64,000 nucleotides of DNA from Arthrobacter gengyunqii. GTDB taxonomy: Bacteria > Actinomycetota > Actinomycetes > Actinomycetales > Micrococcaceae. Positions within the stretch are counted from its first letter, which is position 1, and every line of letters begins with the position of its first letter. The position numbers and the translations under genes were made by a program. The stretch spans positions 620,001-684,000 of the forward strand of contig NZ_CP095461.1 in assembly GCF_023022985.1 (NCBI RefSeq). Reading direction: 5' to 3'. The notes beneath the pieces were generated by a model. That model was given only the letters and a program-made list of their open reading frames with translations, was not told where the DNA came from and searched no databases. Below are positions 1 to 10,848 of the stretch, in pieces.

Positions 1-1627
<1,627 letters not shown>

Positions 1628-1926
1628 ACACCATGATCTGGGCAGGAAACGACTTCAAACGTTCCCGCCAAAGAAGGATCATGTTGATCATGCTGCTTGC
1701 GTCCACTATGTGGTTCCCGGATAACAAACCCGTTGTGTGGTTTGTCACCGAAGGAACTGGTACTGAATCATCTGTTATGGGTGGTTTGGTGCCGTAGAAT
1801 AAAGGAAGTGTTCATTCTTACGCGTGAACATCTTTTTCATGACAGGCACCCCGTAAAGGGTGTGTTTGGTTGTGACCCATGTTTTCCCCTCCACCAGGAG
1901 TTTTGGCTGGTGGTGCGGGTGGTAGG
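1628..1926 (+). other. 23S-5S internal transcribed spacer
   Basis: Roughly 300 bases between the two rRNAs. No tRNA cloverleaf is visible. It presumably carries processing stems for the rRNA precursor: GGTTTGTCACCG and GGCACCCCGTAAAGGGTGTG include short self-complementary parts. Nothing else was recognised. Confidence 0.8.
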
Positions 1927-2043
1927 GTTACGGCGGTCATAGCGTGGGGGAAACGCCCGGTCCCATTCCGAACCCGGAAGCTAAGACCCACAGCGCCGAT
2001 GGTACTGCATCCGGGAGGATGTGGGAGAGTAGGTCACCGCCGG
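1927..2043 (+). rRNA. 5S ribosomal RNA
   Basis: About 117 bases starting GTTACGGCGGTC and ending CACCGCCGGAC, so the 5' and 3' ends pair. The internal signature CCCGGTCCCATTCCGAAC and GGGAGAGTAGGTC are hallmark 5S segments. It follows the 23S gene in the usual bacterial order. Ends are estimated within 1-3 bases. Confidence 0.96.
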
Positions 2044-2062
2044 ACAATATTTTGGTTGAGAG

Positions 2063-2096
2063 GTTGAGGCCCGTATCTTTTGGTACGGGCCTCAAC
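2063..2096. terminator. rRNA operon terminator (bidirectional stem)
   Basis: Perfect 13-bp stem GTTGAGGCCCGTA / TACGGGCCTCAAC (2063-2075 and 2084-2096) with an 8-base loop, followed by TGTTTAA. It ends the rRNA operon and, being symmetrical, can also stop transcripts coming from the opposed nagA gene. Confidence 0.85.
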
Positions 2097-2148
2097 TGTT
2101 TAACCCGATAGTTTTTTCACCTGATAGTTTTTCGTGGCCGGGGATTCC

Positions 2149-3402
2149 TTACCCCTCGGAGATCCACACTCCGCGGCGCAGAACGCGGCTCAAGCGAAGG
2201 TTCGCGTCCAGCAGCAGGAGATCGGCCGAGGCGCCGGCGGCCAGGGTGCCGATCCGACCGGACATCCCCAGGATTCGGGCGGGAACTGTCGTAGCTGAAT
2301 GCAGGGCGTCTTCCATCGGGACGCCGGCAGCCACGGCATTGCGGACGAGGTCCAGCATGCTGGCCGTGCCGCCCGCCAGCGCCCCCGACTGCAACCGGGC
2401 CACGCCGTCCGATACGCTCACCTCGGCCGGTCCCAGCCGGTACTGTCCGTCGGACAGGCCTGCCGCAGCCATCGCGTCCGTAACCAGGACAATGTTGTCG
2501 GCCCCGAGCAGCTCGAACATGGACGCCACCAGATAGGGATCCAGATGCGTGTTGTCGGCAATCAGTTCCACTATGGCAGTACCGGCCCGCGCTGCCCGCA
2601 GAGCTGCAGCGACAGCGCCGGGGGAGCGGTGGTGGAGGGGGTCCATCCCATTGAACAGATGGGTCACCGTGGGAACCGCAGCCCGCCTGCCGGCCACTGC
2701 CCCGTGGCGGGAACCCAATCCGAAGGCTGCCCGCTTGAGGGAAGCTCCGGCGTCGTCCGCTGAGGCTGCGGTGTGCCCCAGCGAGGGAATCACTGAGTGC
2801 GAGATCAGCAGGTCCACCAGATCAGGGGCCCCGGGCAGTTCGGGAGCATACGTCATGGTGCGCAGGTGCCCGCGGGCTGCGGTGATCAGTTGTTCGGCGA
2901 AGTCAGCATCGGGGGAGCGCAGCCACCGCGGATCCTGCGCGCCGCACCGGGCAGCGGACAGGAACGGTCCCTCCAGATGGATGCCTGCGACATCACCGGT
3001 TTCGGCCAGCCCGGCGAACATGTCCAAGCCGGCGAACAGATCGGCAGGGGACGCGGTGACCAGACTCGCCAGCACGGTGGTGGTGCCCGCGGAGTGCATC
3101 CGGTGCAAGGAGCTTCGGGCGGCGACGGCGTCGGCGGACAGGAAATCAACGCCGTAGCCGCCGTGGTTGTGCACATCCACCAAACCGGGGGCAACCAACT
3201 GGCCGGGAGCCAGCACCAGCGTTGTCACATCGGAAGCGGCGATGCCGGCTGCCGTCAGCGCGTCCGGAAGTCCGGTTTCCAAGCCGGCATAAATGATCGC
3301 TGTTCCGGCCACGGCAACAACACTGTTCTCCACCACACGCGAACCCAGCAGCACCCGGCCGCGGACAACCGTGACCGGCTGGGTGTGGTTTACCGGCTTC
3401 AT
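2149..3402 (-). CDS. nagA: N-acetylglucosamine-6-phosphate deacetylase
   Basis: 417 aa, normal family length. It removes acetate from GlcNAc-6-P to give GlcN-6-P in the cytoplasm. Visible amidohydrolase motifs: GLVDVHNHGG (metal-site region), GIHLEGPFL, SLGHTAA, THLFNGMDPLHHR (metal-ligand His and substrate loop) and LVTDAMAAAG with the catalytic Asp. The start ATG overlaps the nagB stop codon by one base (TGATG), so the two are translationally coupled, and both follow the GntR regulator in one unit. In this locus it handles GlcNAc-6-P produced by NanE as well as from GlcNAc itself. Confidence 0.95.
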   Translation of the reverse strand: MKPVNHTQPVTVVRGRVLLGSRVVENSVVAVAGTAIIYAGLETGLPDALTAAGIAASDVTTLVLAPGQLVAPGLVDVHNHGGYGVDFLSADAVAARSSLHRMHSAGTTTVLASLVTASPADLFAGLDMFAGLAETGDVAGIHLEGPFLSAARCGAQDPRWLRSPDADFAEQLITAARGHLRTMTYAPELPGAPDLVDLLISHSVIPSLGHTAASADDAGASLKRAAFGLGSRHGAVAGRRAAVPTVTHLFNGMDPLHHRSPGAVAAALRAARAGTAIVELIADNTHLDPYLVASMFELLGADNIVLVTDAMAAAGLSDGQYRLGPAEVSVSDGVARLQSGALAGGTASMLDLVRNAVAAGVPMEDALHSATTVPARILGMSGRIGTLAAGASADLLLLDANLRLSRVLRRGVWISEG

Positions 3403-4160
3403 CAGCGGAGCCCGGCGGCGGCAGCTTGGTCAAGGATTACAGTGACCCGCGGGTGCAGCTGCAGCGCGGATGCCGGACAATCCGGGGTGACGGGGCCCTG
3501 CAGCGCCCGCGCAATAATGTCGGCTTTATCAGCGCCGTGCGCGATCAGGAGCAGCTGCCGGGCATCCAAAATGGTGCCGATTCCCTGGGTCATGCAGCGG
3601 GTGGGCACCTGGTCGGGGGAGTCGAAGAAGCGGGCGTTGGCACGGCGGGTCCGTTCGGCGAGCTGCTCCACCCGGGTGCGGGAATCCAGGGCGGCACCGG
3701 GCTCGTTGAACGCCAGATGGCCGTTGTGGCCGATACCCAGAATCTGAAGATCCACGCCGCCGGCGTCTCGGATGGCCTGCTCATACTCCCGTGCGGCGGC
3801 CTCCAGGTCTGCGGCTGCGACATCGGGCAGGAGCACGGATCCGGGCCGCATGCCCAGCCGCTGCACCACTTCACTGTCGATCACGGCACGGTAGCTGCGG
3901 GGATCTCCCGGCGGCAGCCCGATGTACTCGTCCAAGGCAAATCCGCGCACACCGGAGAAGTCCAGACCGAAGTCCGCCAAGGCGTCGTAGAGCGGCAGCG
4001 GGGAGGAACCGGTGGCAAAGCCCAGCACCGCATCGGGTTTGGCCTGCACACACTCCCGGACGACGGCGGCTCCCGCGGCACCGGCGGCTTCCCGGCTTTC
4101 CCTGGTCAAAACCTTCATGGCGTGGTCCTTGGCAGCAGTTCCGACATATGAGGCGGTCAT
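3402..4160 (-). CDS. nagB: glucosamine-6-phosphate deaminase
   Basis: 252 aa. It isomerises and deaminates GlcN-6-P to fructose-6-P plus ammonia, the last step joining amino-sugar catabolism to glycolysis. Seen: phosphate-binding LGFATGSSPLPLYDAL, the LDEYIGLPPGDPRSYR segment holding the catalytic Asp, and GIGHNGHLAFNEPG. The chosen ATG overlaps the upstream GntR stop as ATGA, which supports this start; an internal ATG at 4118 (MKVLTRESREA) matches the usual NagB N terminus better and is the alternative. Middle gene of GntR-nagB-nagA. Confidence 0.95.
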   Translation of the reverse strand: MTASYVGTAAKDHAMKVLTRESREAAGAAGAAVVRECVQAKPDAVLGFATGSSPLPLYDALADFGLDFSGVRGFALDEYIGLPPGDPRSYRAVIDSEVVQRLGMRPGSVLLPDVAAADLEAAAREYEQAIRDAGGVDLQILGIGHNGHLAFNEPGAALDSRTRVEQLAERTRRANARFFDSPDQVPTRCMTQGIGTILDARQLLLIAHGADKADIIARALQGPVTPDCPASALQLHPRVTVILDQAAAAGLR

Positions 4161-4939
4161 CGGCTGACCAGTTCGGCAATAGCCTCGCGGATGCCGTCAA
4201 AGTGGCTGTTGATCCGTTCGGACGCCAGCGCCTTGTCTCCGGCACGGACCGCTTCGAAGATCCCGCGGTGCATTTGCGCGGTGGCGTGCAGGCTGGCGGC
4301 CTTCATTCCCGCTTCGGCATGGATCCGGCTGTAAACATCCCAAAACACCGACATGAGGTGGGTCAGCAACTCGTTGCCCAGCGGCTCAAACAGCTGCCGG
4401 TGAAATTCCGAGTCCACTGCAGCCAGGGCCTGGCCTTGATCTGCCAGGGATTCCATCTCCCGGACGGTGGTCTCGATGGCGGCAAGATGCTCAGGGGTCA
4501 TGAGTGTCATTGCCTGACCGATCAATCCTGATTCCAGTGTCTGCCGGACGTCCACCAGTTCCAGTGCCTCCTTGCCCTGCTGCCGCAGCGATAACCGCCC
4601 CCGGAAGCTCAGCCCGGCGGTCAGGGCATCGAAGTTGGTGGGCGCGACAAACATGCCGTAACCGTGCCTAATCTCCACGACGCCCAGGGCCTGGAGAACT
4701 TTGAGGGATTCGCGCAGCGTGTTCCGTCCAACGCCCAGTGCCGAGCAGAGTTCGGCCTCGGTGGGCAGCGGACTTCCGGCCTGCAGCTTGCTGTCCAGAA
4801 TCAAGTCCATGATGTCGCTCTGCAGGGCAGCAAGCCGTGCCTGGGCGCTGAACCGCGGCGCCCGGGCGGCTATGCGGGCAGGGGACTCCGCGGAGACCGG
4901 GGCGGCTTGGCGGGAAGTCGGTGCGGCGTCATTCACCAA
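4157..4939 (-). CDS. GntR-family (FCD/FadR subfamily) regulator, likely NanR-like
   Basis: 260 aa. N-terminal winged helix: LPTEAELCSALGVGRNTLRESLKVLQ region, then the wing VEIRHGYGMFV; C-terminal all-helical FCD effector domain with the EFHRQLFEPLGNELL stretch. The frame opens at a TTG (4939-4937) or the adjacent GTG (4936-4934); an AAGGAG Shine-Dalgarno at 4953-4948 lies 8 bases before the TTG and 11 before the GTG, so both remain possible. It heads nagB-nagA and diverges from the sialate importer. By position it probably senses an amino-sugar intermediate and represses both directions. The role is inference; the family is clear. Confidence 0.88.
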   Translation of the reverse strand: MVNDAAPTSRQAAPVSAESPARIAARAPRFSAQARLAALQSDIMDLILDSKLQAGSPLPTEAELCSALGVGRNTLRESLKVLQALGVVEIRHGYGMFVAPTNFDALTAGLSFRGRLSLRQQGKEALELVDVRQTLESGLIGQAMTLMTPEHLAAIETTVREMESLADQGQALAAVDSEFHRQLFEPLGNELLTHLMSVFWDVYSRIHAEAGMKAASLHATAQMHRGIFEAVRAGDKALASERINSHFDGIREAIAELVSR

Positions 4940-5032
4940 AGTCGGAACTCCTTAGAAACGGTCAGGAACTAAACGGCTCAAGGCTGCAGTTGGGTATGGG
5001 GCAAAACCGCCGGACCCTGCGCAAACTCTTCC

Positions 5033-5061
5033 TTGACCCGCCTTGTGATTCAGCTTACAGT
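5033..5061 (+). promoter_or_regulatory. sigma-70-type promoter of the sialic-acid uptake operon
   Basis: TTGACC (5033-5038) and TACAGT (5056-5061) are separated by 17 bases and lie about 67 bases before the binding-protein ATG. This is the best hexamer pair in the 189-base divergent region between the GntR gene and the importer. Confidence 0.6.
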
Positions 5062-5077
5062 CTACTCAACCCGCATG

Positions 5078-5118
5078 GGATGTCCTACGTCCGATATCCA
5101 CATCACACCAGAATGGTG
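5078..5118. promoter_or_regulatory. two candidate operators between importer promoter and start codon
   Basis: An imperfect inverted repeat GGATGTC (5078-5084) / GATATCC (5093-5099) matches at 6 of 7 pairs. A perfect one, CACCA-GAA-TGGTG, lies at 5106-5118, and its right arm TGGTG runs into the probable ribosome site GGTGAGG before the ATG at 5129. Either could bind the divergent GntR regulator. The second could also fold in mRNA over the ribosome site. Confidence 0.4.
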
Positions 5119-5128
5119 AGGCACCTTC

Positions 5129-6733
5129 ATGAGTACAACTTCCGAGAGCACCGGCTTTCTCCGGAACGCCAGCCGGCGCGATTTTCTGCGCATTGCCGGT
5201 GTCCTGGGCACCGCTTCGGCCTTTGCCGGCTCCCTGGCTGCATGCAGCCCCGGCGGCGCTCCTGCTGCAACCGGCACCGGCGCCGCTGCAGCAGACTCCA
5301 TTGAGGCAGGCATTTCCTATTCCCTCTCCACCGGCTTCGACCCGATGACCGCAACCGGCGCCACCCCGGTGGCCGCCAACCTCCACATTTTCGAAGGCTT
5401 GACGGAACTGCACCCGGCCACCCGGAAGCCGTACCTGGCCCTGGCCGGAGCCGAACCCGAAAAGGTGGACGACACCACGTACCGCGTCACGCTCCGTGAC
5501 GGGGCCACCTTCCACAACGGCGAGCCCGTCACGGTCGACGACGTCGTCTACTCCTTTGAGCGCGTGCTCGACCCGGCCAACGCCTCCCTGTTTGCCGGTT
5601 TCATCCCCTTTATCGCGTCCGTCACCGCCGACGGCGATGCGGTGAAGTTCGCCTTGAAGTACCCCTTCGCCGAATTCGGTCCGCGTATTTCCGTGGTCAA
5701 GATCGTTCCCAAGGCCCTGGCCTCGAACCAGGCGGCCTTCGATCTGGCCCCCGTGGGCAGCGGACCGTACAAGTTTGTCTCAGCGGTCAAGGAAGACCGG
5801 ATTGTCTTCAAGAAGTTCGAGGAATACAACGGTTCCTACCCGGCCAAGGTCACCGATATGACCTGGCTGCTGCTGGCTGACCCTGCGGCACGGGTGGCAG
5901 CGGTTCCGTCCCGGACCCAGGCCATTGAGGACATTCCGTACCTGGACGTGGACCAGCTCAAGGCCAAGCTGGATGTGGAGTCCGTGCAGTCCTTCGGCCT
6001 GCTGTTCATGATGTTCAACTGCGCTTCGGAGAAGTTTGCAGACAAGCGGGTACGGCAGGCACTGCATTACGCCACCAACACCGAGGACATCATTTCCAAG
6101 GCACTGCTGGGCAACGCCGCCGCAGCAACCTCCTATTTCCAGAAGGGCCACCCGTCCTACACGGAGGCCGGCACCGTCTACGGTTATGACCCTGAGAAGG
6201 CCAAGGCCCTGCTCAAGGAAGCCGGGATGGAAAACATGACCGTGACGCTGACTTCCACCGACGCCGGGTGGGTCACCAAGGTGACCCCGCTGATCAAGGA
6301 AAGCTGGGACGCGATCGGCATCACCACCACGCTGGAACCCCTGCAGTCCGCAGCGGTCTACGCTCCGGAGAAGGTGGGCGGCCAGAACTTCGACGTCCTG
6401 GTTGCTCCGGGCGATCCCTCCGTCTTCGGCAACGACGGCGACCTGCTGCTGAGCTGGTTCTACCGAGGCGACACCTGGGCGAAGAACCGCATGGCCTGGT
6501 CCGGCACCCCGGAGTACGCGGAGGTCCAGGCAAAGCTGGACGAGGCAGTCCAGATGGACCCGGCCGAAGCGAAAAAGCTGCACGCCGCCGTCGTCGACAT
6601 TGTTGCCGAAGAGGCACCGCTGTACCCGCTGTTCCACCGGCAGCTTCCCACCGCGTGGGACAGCAGCACGCTCGACGGCTTCGCGCCGCTTCCGACCACC
6701 GGTCTCTCCTTCGTCGGCGTCGGCCGGAAGTAA
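5129..6733 (+). CDS. ABC transporter substrate-binding lipoprotein (peptide/SBP_bac_5 family), probable sialic acid receptor
   Basis: 534 aa. The N terminus has a twin-arginine-like SRRDFLRI motif, a hydrophobic stretch and lipobox LAAC (Cys39), so it should be an exported membrane-anchored lipoprotein. The mature part is a family-5 extracellular binding protein, shown by [18 protein letters not shown] and the [10 protein letters not shown]-terminal region. Family 5 mostly binds peptides, but the operon continues with permeases, ATPases and nanA-nanK-nanE, as for SatA of Haemophilus and SiaE of Corynebacterium. Sialic acid is therefore the likely ligand (inference from context). Confidence 0.88.
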   Translation: MSTTSESTGFLRNASRRDFLRIAGVLGTASAFAGSLAACSPGGAPAATGTGAAAADSIEAGISYSLSTGFDPMTATGATPVAANLHIFEGLTELHPATRKPYLALAGAEPEKVDDTTYRVTLRDGATFHNGEPVTVDDVVYSFERVLDPANASLFAGFIPFIASVTADGDAVKFALKYPFAEFGPRISVVKIVPKALASNQAAFDLAPVGSGPYKFVSAVKEDRIVFKKFEEYNGSYPAKVTDMTWLLLADPAARVAAVPSRTQAIEDIPYLDVDQLKAKLDVESVQSFGLLFMMFNCASEKFADKRVRQALHYATNTEDIISKALLGNAAAATSYFQKGHPSYTEAGTVYGYDPEKAKALLKEAGMENMTVTLTSTDAGWVTKVTPLIKESWDAIGITTTLEPLQSAAVYAPEKVGGQNFDVLVAPGDPSVFGNDGDLLLSWFYRGDTWAKNRMAWSGTPEYAEVQAKLDEAVQMDPAEAKKLHAAVVDIVAEEAPLYPLFHRQLPTAWDSSTLDGFAPLPTTGLSFVGVGRK

Positions 6734-6814
6734 GACCTGCCCTGCCGGATGAGGGACATCCCCCAGACGCCCTCCTCCGGCAGGGCGGCCCCGCACCACT
6801 TGGAGAAATAAAAC

Positions 6815-7774
6815 ATGGCAACACTTTTGCGCCTGCTGGGCCGCAGGCTGGCAGCTCTGCCGTTCATGCTGCTGGGCGTGACCATCATGGTCTTTATCGT
6901 TCTGTCCGTGATCCCGGCGGACCGCGCCACGGCCGTCCTGGGCGAAAACGCCAGTGAAGAGGCCAAGGACGCCTTCCGCGAGGACCGCGGCCTGAACGAC
7001 TCCCTGCTGGTGCAGTTCCTGCGCTACCTGGGCGGAGTGGTGCGGCTGGATTTCGGGTTCACCAACCCGCCGGAGGAATCGGTGGCCTCCAAGATTGCCT
7101 CGGCATTCCCGGTCACCCTGCAGCTGACCCTGCTGGGCATCCTGCTGGCTGTGTTTCTGGCCCTGGTGCTGGGCGTGACGAGCGCCCTGTACCGGGACCG
7201 CTGGCCCGACCAAGCCATCCGAGTCTTCTCGATTGCCGCCATTGCGACGCCGTCGTTCTGGCTCGCGATCCTGCTCATCCAGTGGTTTGCGCTGCCTGCC
7301 GGCTCGATCTTTCCCACCGGCGGCCTGGACTGGGCCGATCAGTACGGCTTTGTCGGCTGGATGTACTCCATGGCCCTGCCCGCGCTGGCCCTGGGCCTGC
7401 CGGTTTCCGCATCCCTCATCCGGGTGGTGCGGACCTCCATGGTCGAGGAGCTGGACCGCGACTACGTCCGCACGGCCATCGGCAACGGAGTTCCGTACCG
7501 GACCGTCGTGGCCCGGAACGTGCTGCGCAACGCCCTGGTGACCCCGGTTACCGTGCTGGGTCTGCGCATCGGGTACCTGCTGGGCGGCGCGGTGGTGATC
7601 GAGAAAATCTTCAACCTCAACGGCATGGGAGACCTGATCATTGTCGGGCTCAACACCTCGGACACCAATCTCGTCCAAGGTGCGGTGCTGACCATTGCAG
7701 TGGCCTTCGTCGTCGTCAACATCCTGGTGGATGTTCTCTACGTACTCATCAATCCCCGGATCCGGACGGTATAA
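6815..7774 (+). CDS. ABC transporter permease, DppB type
   Basis: 319 aa integral membrane protein with about six hydrophobic segments; the first is FMLLGVTIMVFIVLSVIPAD. The cytoplasmic coupling loop of binding-protein-dependent permeases is visible at VRTAIGNGVPYRTVVARNVLRNA. It pairs with the permease half of the next gene, whose start lies only 2 bases after this stop. AAATAA-rich sequence and GGAG precede the ATG. Its role is inner-membrane passage of sialic acid, by operon context. Confidence 0.9.
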   Translation: MATLLRLLGRRLAALPFMLLGVTIMVFIVLSVIPADRATAVLGENASEEAKDAFREDRGLNDSLLVQFLRYLGGVVRLDFGFTNPPEESVASKIASAFPVTLQLTLLGILLAVFLALVLGVTSALYRDRWPDQAIRVFSIAAIATPSFWLAILLIQWFALPAGSIFPTGGLDWADQYGFVGWMYSMALPALALGLPVSASLIRVVRTSMVEELDRDYVRTAIGNGVPYRTVVARNVLRNALVTPVTVLGLRIGYLLGGAVVIEKIFNLNGMGDLIIVGLNTSDTNLVQGAVLTIAVAFVVVNILVDVLYVLINPRIRTV

Positions 7775-7776
7775 CC

Positions 7777-9951
7777 ATGCGCAACGGACTCGCTGAACGG
7801 CTCGCCACTTCCGGCGCCCGCTTCACCTCCCTGAAACTCAGCTCCAAGCTCGCCCTGGGGTTCCTGGTCCTGGTGGCGTTCATCGCCGTCACCGGGCCCA
7901 TGCTCGCCCCGTTCGGCGAGAACGAATCCAGTGCCCCGGTGCTTCCTCCCGGCGGAGAACACCTGATGGGCACCGACGGAAACAGCTACGACGTGTTTTC
8001 CCGGCTGCTGTACGGTGCCCGGGTGTCGGCCGCGATCGGCCTCGGGTCAGTGCTTGTGGCCGTGGTCCTGGGCGCCGTCCTCGGAGCCCTGGCCGCGACC
8101 TCCCGGAAAGCGGTCAACGAAGGCATCATGCGGGTCCTGGACATCATGATGGCGTTCCCCGGCATCGCCCTGGCCGCCGCCCTGCTCTTCGCGCTCAAGG
8201 ACTATTCAGTGGCCCTCTTCGGGTCCACCGTTCCGGTGATCATCTTCGCCATCGCCATTGTCTACACACCGCAGCTGGCCCGGGTGGTCCGTGCCAACGT
8301 GCTGGCCCAGTACGGCGAGGACTATGTCCGCGCCGAACGCGTGATCGGCGCCGGCCGGCTGTTCATCCTGACCAGGCACGTGGTGCGCAACACCGCGGCT
8401 CCCGTGCTCGTCTTTGCCACGGTGATGGTGGCTGACGCCATCATCCTCGAGGCATCGCTGTCCTTCCTTGGCGCCGGCGTCCAACCGCCGTCCGCCTCCT
8501 GGGGCAACGTGATGGCCGATGGCCGCAACGTGGTCTTCAGCGGCGCCTGGTGGCCGACGACGTTTGGCGGCATCGCCATCCTGCTCACCGTTCTGGCCCT
8601 GAACATCCTGGCCGAAGGCCTCACCGACGCCATGGTCAACCCGCGTCCGCGCCGGGCCGCACCGGTGAAGGAAGCCCTGTTGAAGGACATCACAGTGAAG
8701 GACGCGGCAGCCGCAGCCGCCGTTCCCGCCTCCGTCGTTCCCGCCTCCGTCGTTCCCACCCCCGCCGCAGCCGCACCCGTCGTAACCCCGCCCGCGGATA
8801 CCGAAGGAACCGTGGTGGAGGAAACCACAGCCGGAACCCTCATCAACCAGCCCGGTTCGCTGGCCGCCCTGGCCGAGGAACTGCAGCTGCTCGCCGCCGT
8901 TGAGAACCGCCGAACCGACCGGCTCCCCGCCGTCGGCACCGACGCGCCGGTGATCCTCGAGGTGAAGGACCTGTCCATCCGCTTCCCGGGCCGCTACGGC
9001 GACACCGCCATTGTGGACCGGGTCAGCTTCACCGTCCGCGAGGGCGAAACCATGGGCCTGGTGGGCGAGTCCGGCTGCGGAAAGTCCATCACCTCCCTGG
9101 CCATCATGGGACTGCTGCCGCCCACCGCGGTGCTCAGCGGATCCATCAAGTTCAACGGCAAGGAACTGCTGACCAACAACAAGCGTGAACGCGACCAGCG
9201 CTACCGCGGCCTGCGCGGCGAGCAGATCGCCATGGTTTACCAGGACGCGCTGAGCTCGCTCAATCCGTCCATGCTGATCAAGGACCAGCTGCTGCAGCTC
9301 ACCCGCCGCAACGGCCGCAAGTCCCCCCGCGAACTCCTGGAACTGGTGAAACTGGATCCGGAGCGGACGCTCAAGAGCTATCCGCATGAGCTGTCCGGCG
9401 GACAGCGCCAGCGCGTGCTCGTGGCCATGGCACTGTCCCGCTCGCCGAAGATCATCGTCGCGGATGAGCCGACCACCGCCCTGGACGTAACCGTCCAGAA
9501 ACAGGTGGTGGACCTGCTCAACGAACTGCGCGAGGAACTCGGTTTCGCCATGGTCTTCGTCAGCCACGATCTGGCCCTGGTGGCATCCCTGGCACACCGG
9601 ATCACGGTCATGTACGCCGGTCAGGTGGTGGAATCCGCCGGCGCCTCCGAGCTGATGCGCAATCCGCACCACGAGTACACCCGCGGCCTGCTCGGCGCCG
9701 TGCTGTCCATCGAATCCGACGCCGACCGGCTGCACCAGATCCAGGGAACGGTTCCGTCGCCGCGTGAATTCGCCGCCGGAGACCGGTTTGCCGAACGCTC
9801 CCTGCGTCCGGACGCCGATCCGGACCAGGTCCTGTCCTTTGTCCGCGTGGGCGAGGGCGAGCACTACTGGGCCAGCCACCTGACAGATTGCCACAACGAC
9901 GACGGCGCCACTCTGGCCGCCGCCGGCACCAGTGCCGAAGGACAAGCATGA
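7777..9951 (+). CDS. fused ABC permease (DppC type) and ATPase (DppD type)
   Basis: 724 aa from the ATG at 7777, 2 bases after the previous stop; an upstream extension of the frame only overlaps the DppB gene. Residues ~1-290 form a DppC permease with several membrane segments and a coupling loop (VRAERVIGAGRLFILTRHV). Residues ~300-385 are an Ala/Pro/Val-rich linker with a repeated VPASVVP. From ~390 there is a complete ATPase: Walker A GESGCGKS, signature LSGGQRQRV, Walker B IIVADEPTTALD, then H-loop VSHD. Permease and ATPase are normally separate, so this is a true fusion. The ATPase ends with an oligopeptide-type C-terminal domain. Confidence 0.92.
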   Translation: MRNGLAERLATSGARFTSLKLSSKLALGFLVLVAFIAVTGPMLAPFGENESSAPVLPPGGEHLMGTDGNSYDVFSRLLYGARVSAAIGLGSVLVAVVLGAVLGALAATSRKAVNEGIMRVLDIMMAFPGIALAAALLFALKDYSVALFGSTVPVIIFAIAIVYTPQLARVVRANVLAQYGEDYVRAERVIGAGRLFILTRHVVRNTAAPVLVFATVMVADAIILEASLSFLGAGVQPPSASWGNVMADGRNVVFSGAWWPTTFGGIAILLTVLALNILAEGLTDAMVNPRPRRAAPVKEALLKDITVKDAAAAAAVPASVVPASVVPTPAAAAPVVTPPADTEGTVVEETTAGTLINQPGSLAALAEELQLLAAVENRRTDRLPAVGTDAPVILEVKDLSIRFPGRYGDTAIVDRVSFTVREGETMGLVGESGCGKSITSLAIMGLLPPTAVLSGSIKFNGKELLTNNKRERDQRYRGLRGEQIAMVYQDALSSLNPSMLIKDQLLQLTRRNGRKSPRELLELVKLDPERTLKSYPHELSGGQRQRVLVAMALSRSPKIIVADEPTTALDVTVQKQVVDLLNELREELGFAMVFVSHDLALVASLAHRITVMYAGQVVESAGASELMRNPHHEYTRGLLGAVLSIESDADRLHQIQGTVPSPREFAAGDRFAERSLRPDADPDQVLSFVRVGEGEHYWASHLTDCHNDDGATLAAAGTSAEGQA

Positions 9952-10778
9952 GCACCGATTCCATGAGCACCGAGGCGCCCGCCCGGACCACACCGGTCCT
10001 GGAACTGCGCGGCCTCAAGGTCCATCACCGAACCCGCACCGGATCCATCTTCCGCCCCAACATCGTCAAGGCCGTGGACGGCGTGGACTTCACGGTACGC
10101 CGCGGCGAAACCGTGGGCGTGGTGGGGGAGTCCGGCTGCGGCAAGTCCACCCTGGCCTCGGTCCTGGTGGGGCTGCAGCAGCCTACGGCGGGGGAGGTCC
10201 TGTTCCACGGCCAACCCGTCAGCATCCGCCGCGCAGCGGAACGGAAGCGCTTCGGCCAGGACGTCGCCGTCGTTTTCCAGGATCCGTCCACCGCGTTGAA
10301 TCCGCGGATGACCATCCAGGACATCCTCACCGATCCGCTGCAGGTCCACGGCATCGGAGACGCCCGCTCCCGGGCGGCCAAGGTCAAGGACCTGCTGGCG
10401 CTGGTGGGCCTGCCCTACACCGCGGCCGAGGTGACCCCGCACCAGGTGTCCGGCGGACAGCGGCAGCGCGTGGCCATCGCCCGGGCCCTGGCCCTGGATC
10501 CCGCGGTGATCGTGGCGGATGAGCCCACCTCGGCGCTGGACGTTTCCGTCCGGGCCCAGGTGCTGAACCTGCTGGCTGACCTGAAGCGCGAACTGAACCT
10601 TGGCATGGTCTTCATTTCCCATGACATCCAGACCGTCCGCTACGTTTCCGACCGCATCTGCGTCATGTACTACGGCCGGATCGTCGAAGAAGGACCGGCC
10701 GAAGACATCTTCGCCAACCCGAAGGACGACTACACCCGCAAGCTGCTCGGCGCCGCGCCCAGCCTGCTGCACCCCTGA
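9948..10778 (+). CDS. ABC transporter ATPase, DppF type
   Basis: 276 aa starting at the ATG that overlaps the previous stop (ATGA at 9948-9951). Walker [10 protein letters not shown], signature VSGGQRQRV, Walker [13 protein letters not shown] and H-loop ISHDIQ are all intact. It is the second ATPase subunit of the heterodimer with the ATPase half of the fused protein. The [16 protein letters not shown] stretch near the C terminus is typical of the DppF/OppF group. It powers the sialic-acid importer. Confidence 0.93.
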   Translation: MSTDSMSTEAPARTTPVLELRGLKVHHRTRTGSIFRPNIVKAVDGVDFTVRRGETVGVVGESGCGKSTLASVLVGLQQPTAGEVLFHGQPVSIRRAAERKRFGQDVAVVFQDPSTALNPRMTIQDILTDPLQVHGIGDARSRAAKVKDLLALVGLPYTAAEVTPHQVSGGQRQRVAIARALALDPAVIVADEPTSALDVSVRAQVLNLLADLKRELNLGMVFISHDIQTVRYVSDRICVMYYGRIVEEGPAEDIFANPKDDYTRKLLGAAPSLLHP

Positions 10779-10848
10779 TTTTTACTCTGTTTGACTGCAG
10801 CACCTTGTTCCACTGCACCAACCCATTACCAGCACCTTGGAGATATCT

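Noticed and set aside
5780..7678. Long minus-strand frame of about 630 codons opposite the importer genes
   Set aside because: Antisense to two well-supported genes; composition rich in Gly, Gln, His and Asp as expected from the reverse of G/C-rich codons; no family motif.
8206..9993. 595-codon minus-strand frame
   Set aside because: Mirror of the fused permease-ATPase gene; product is low-complexity Gly/His/Gln.
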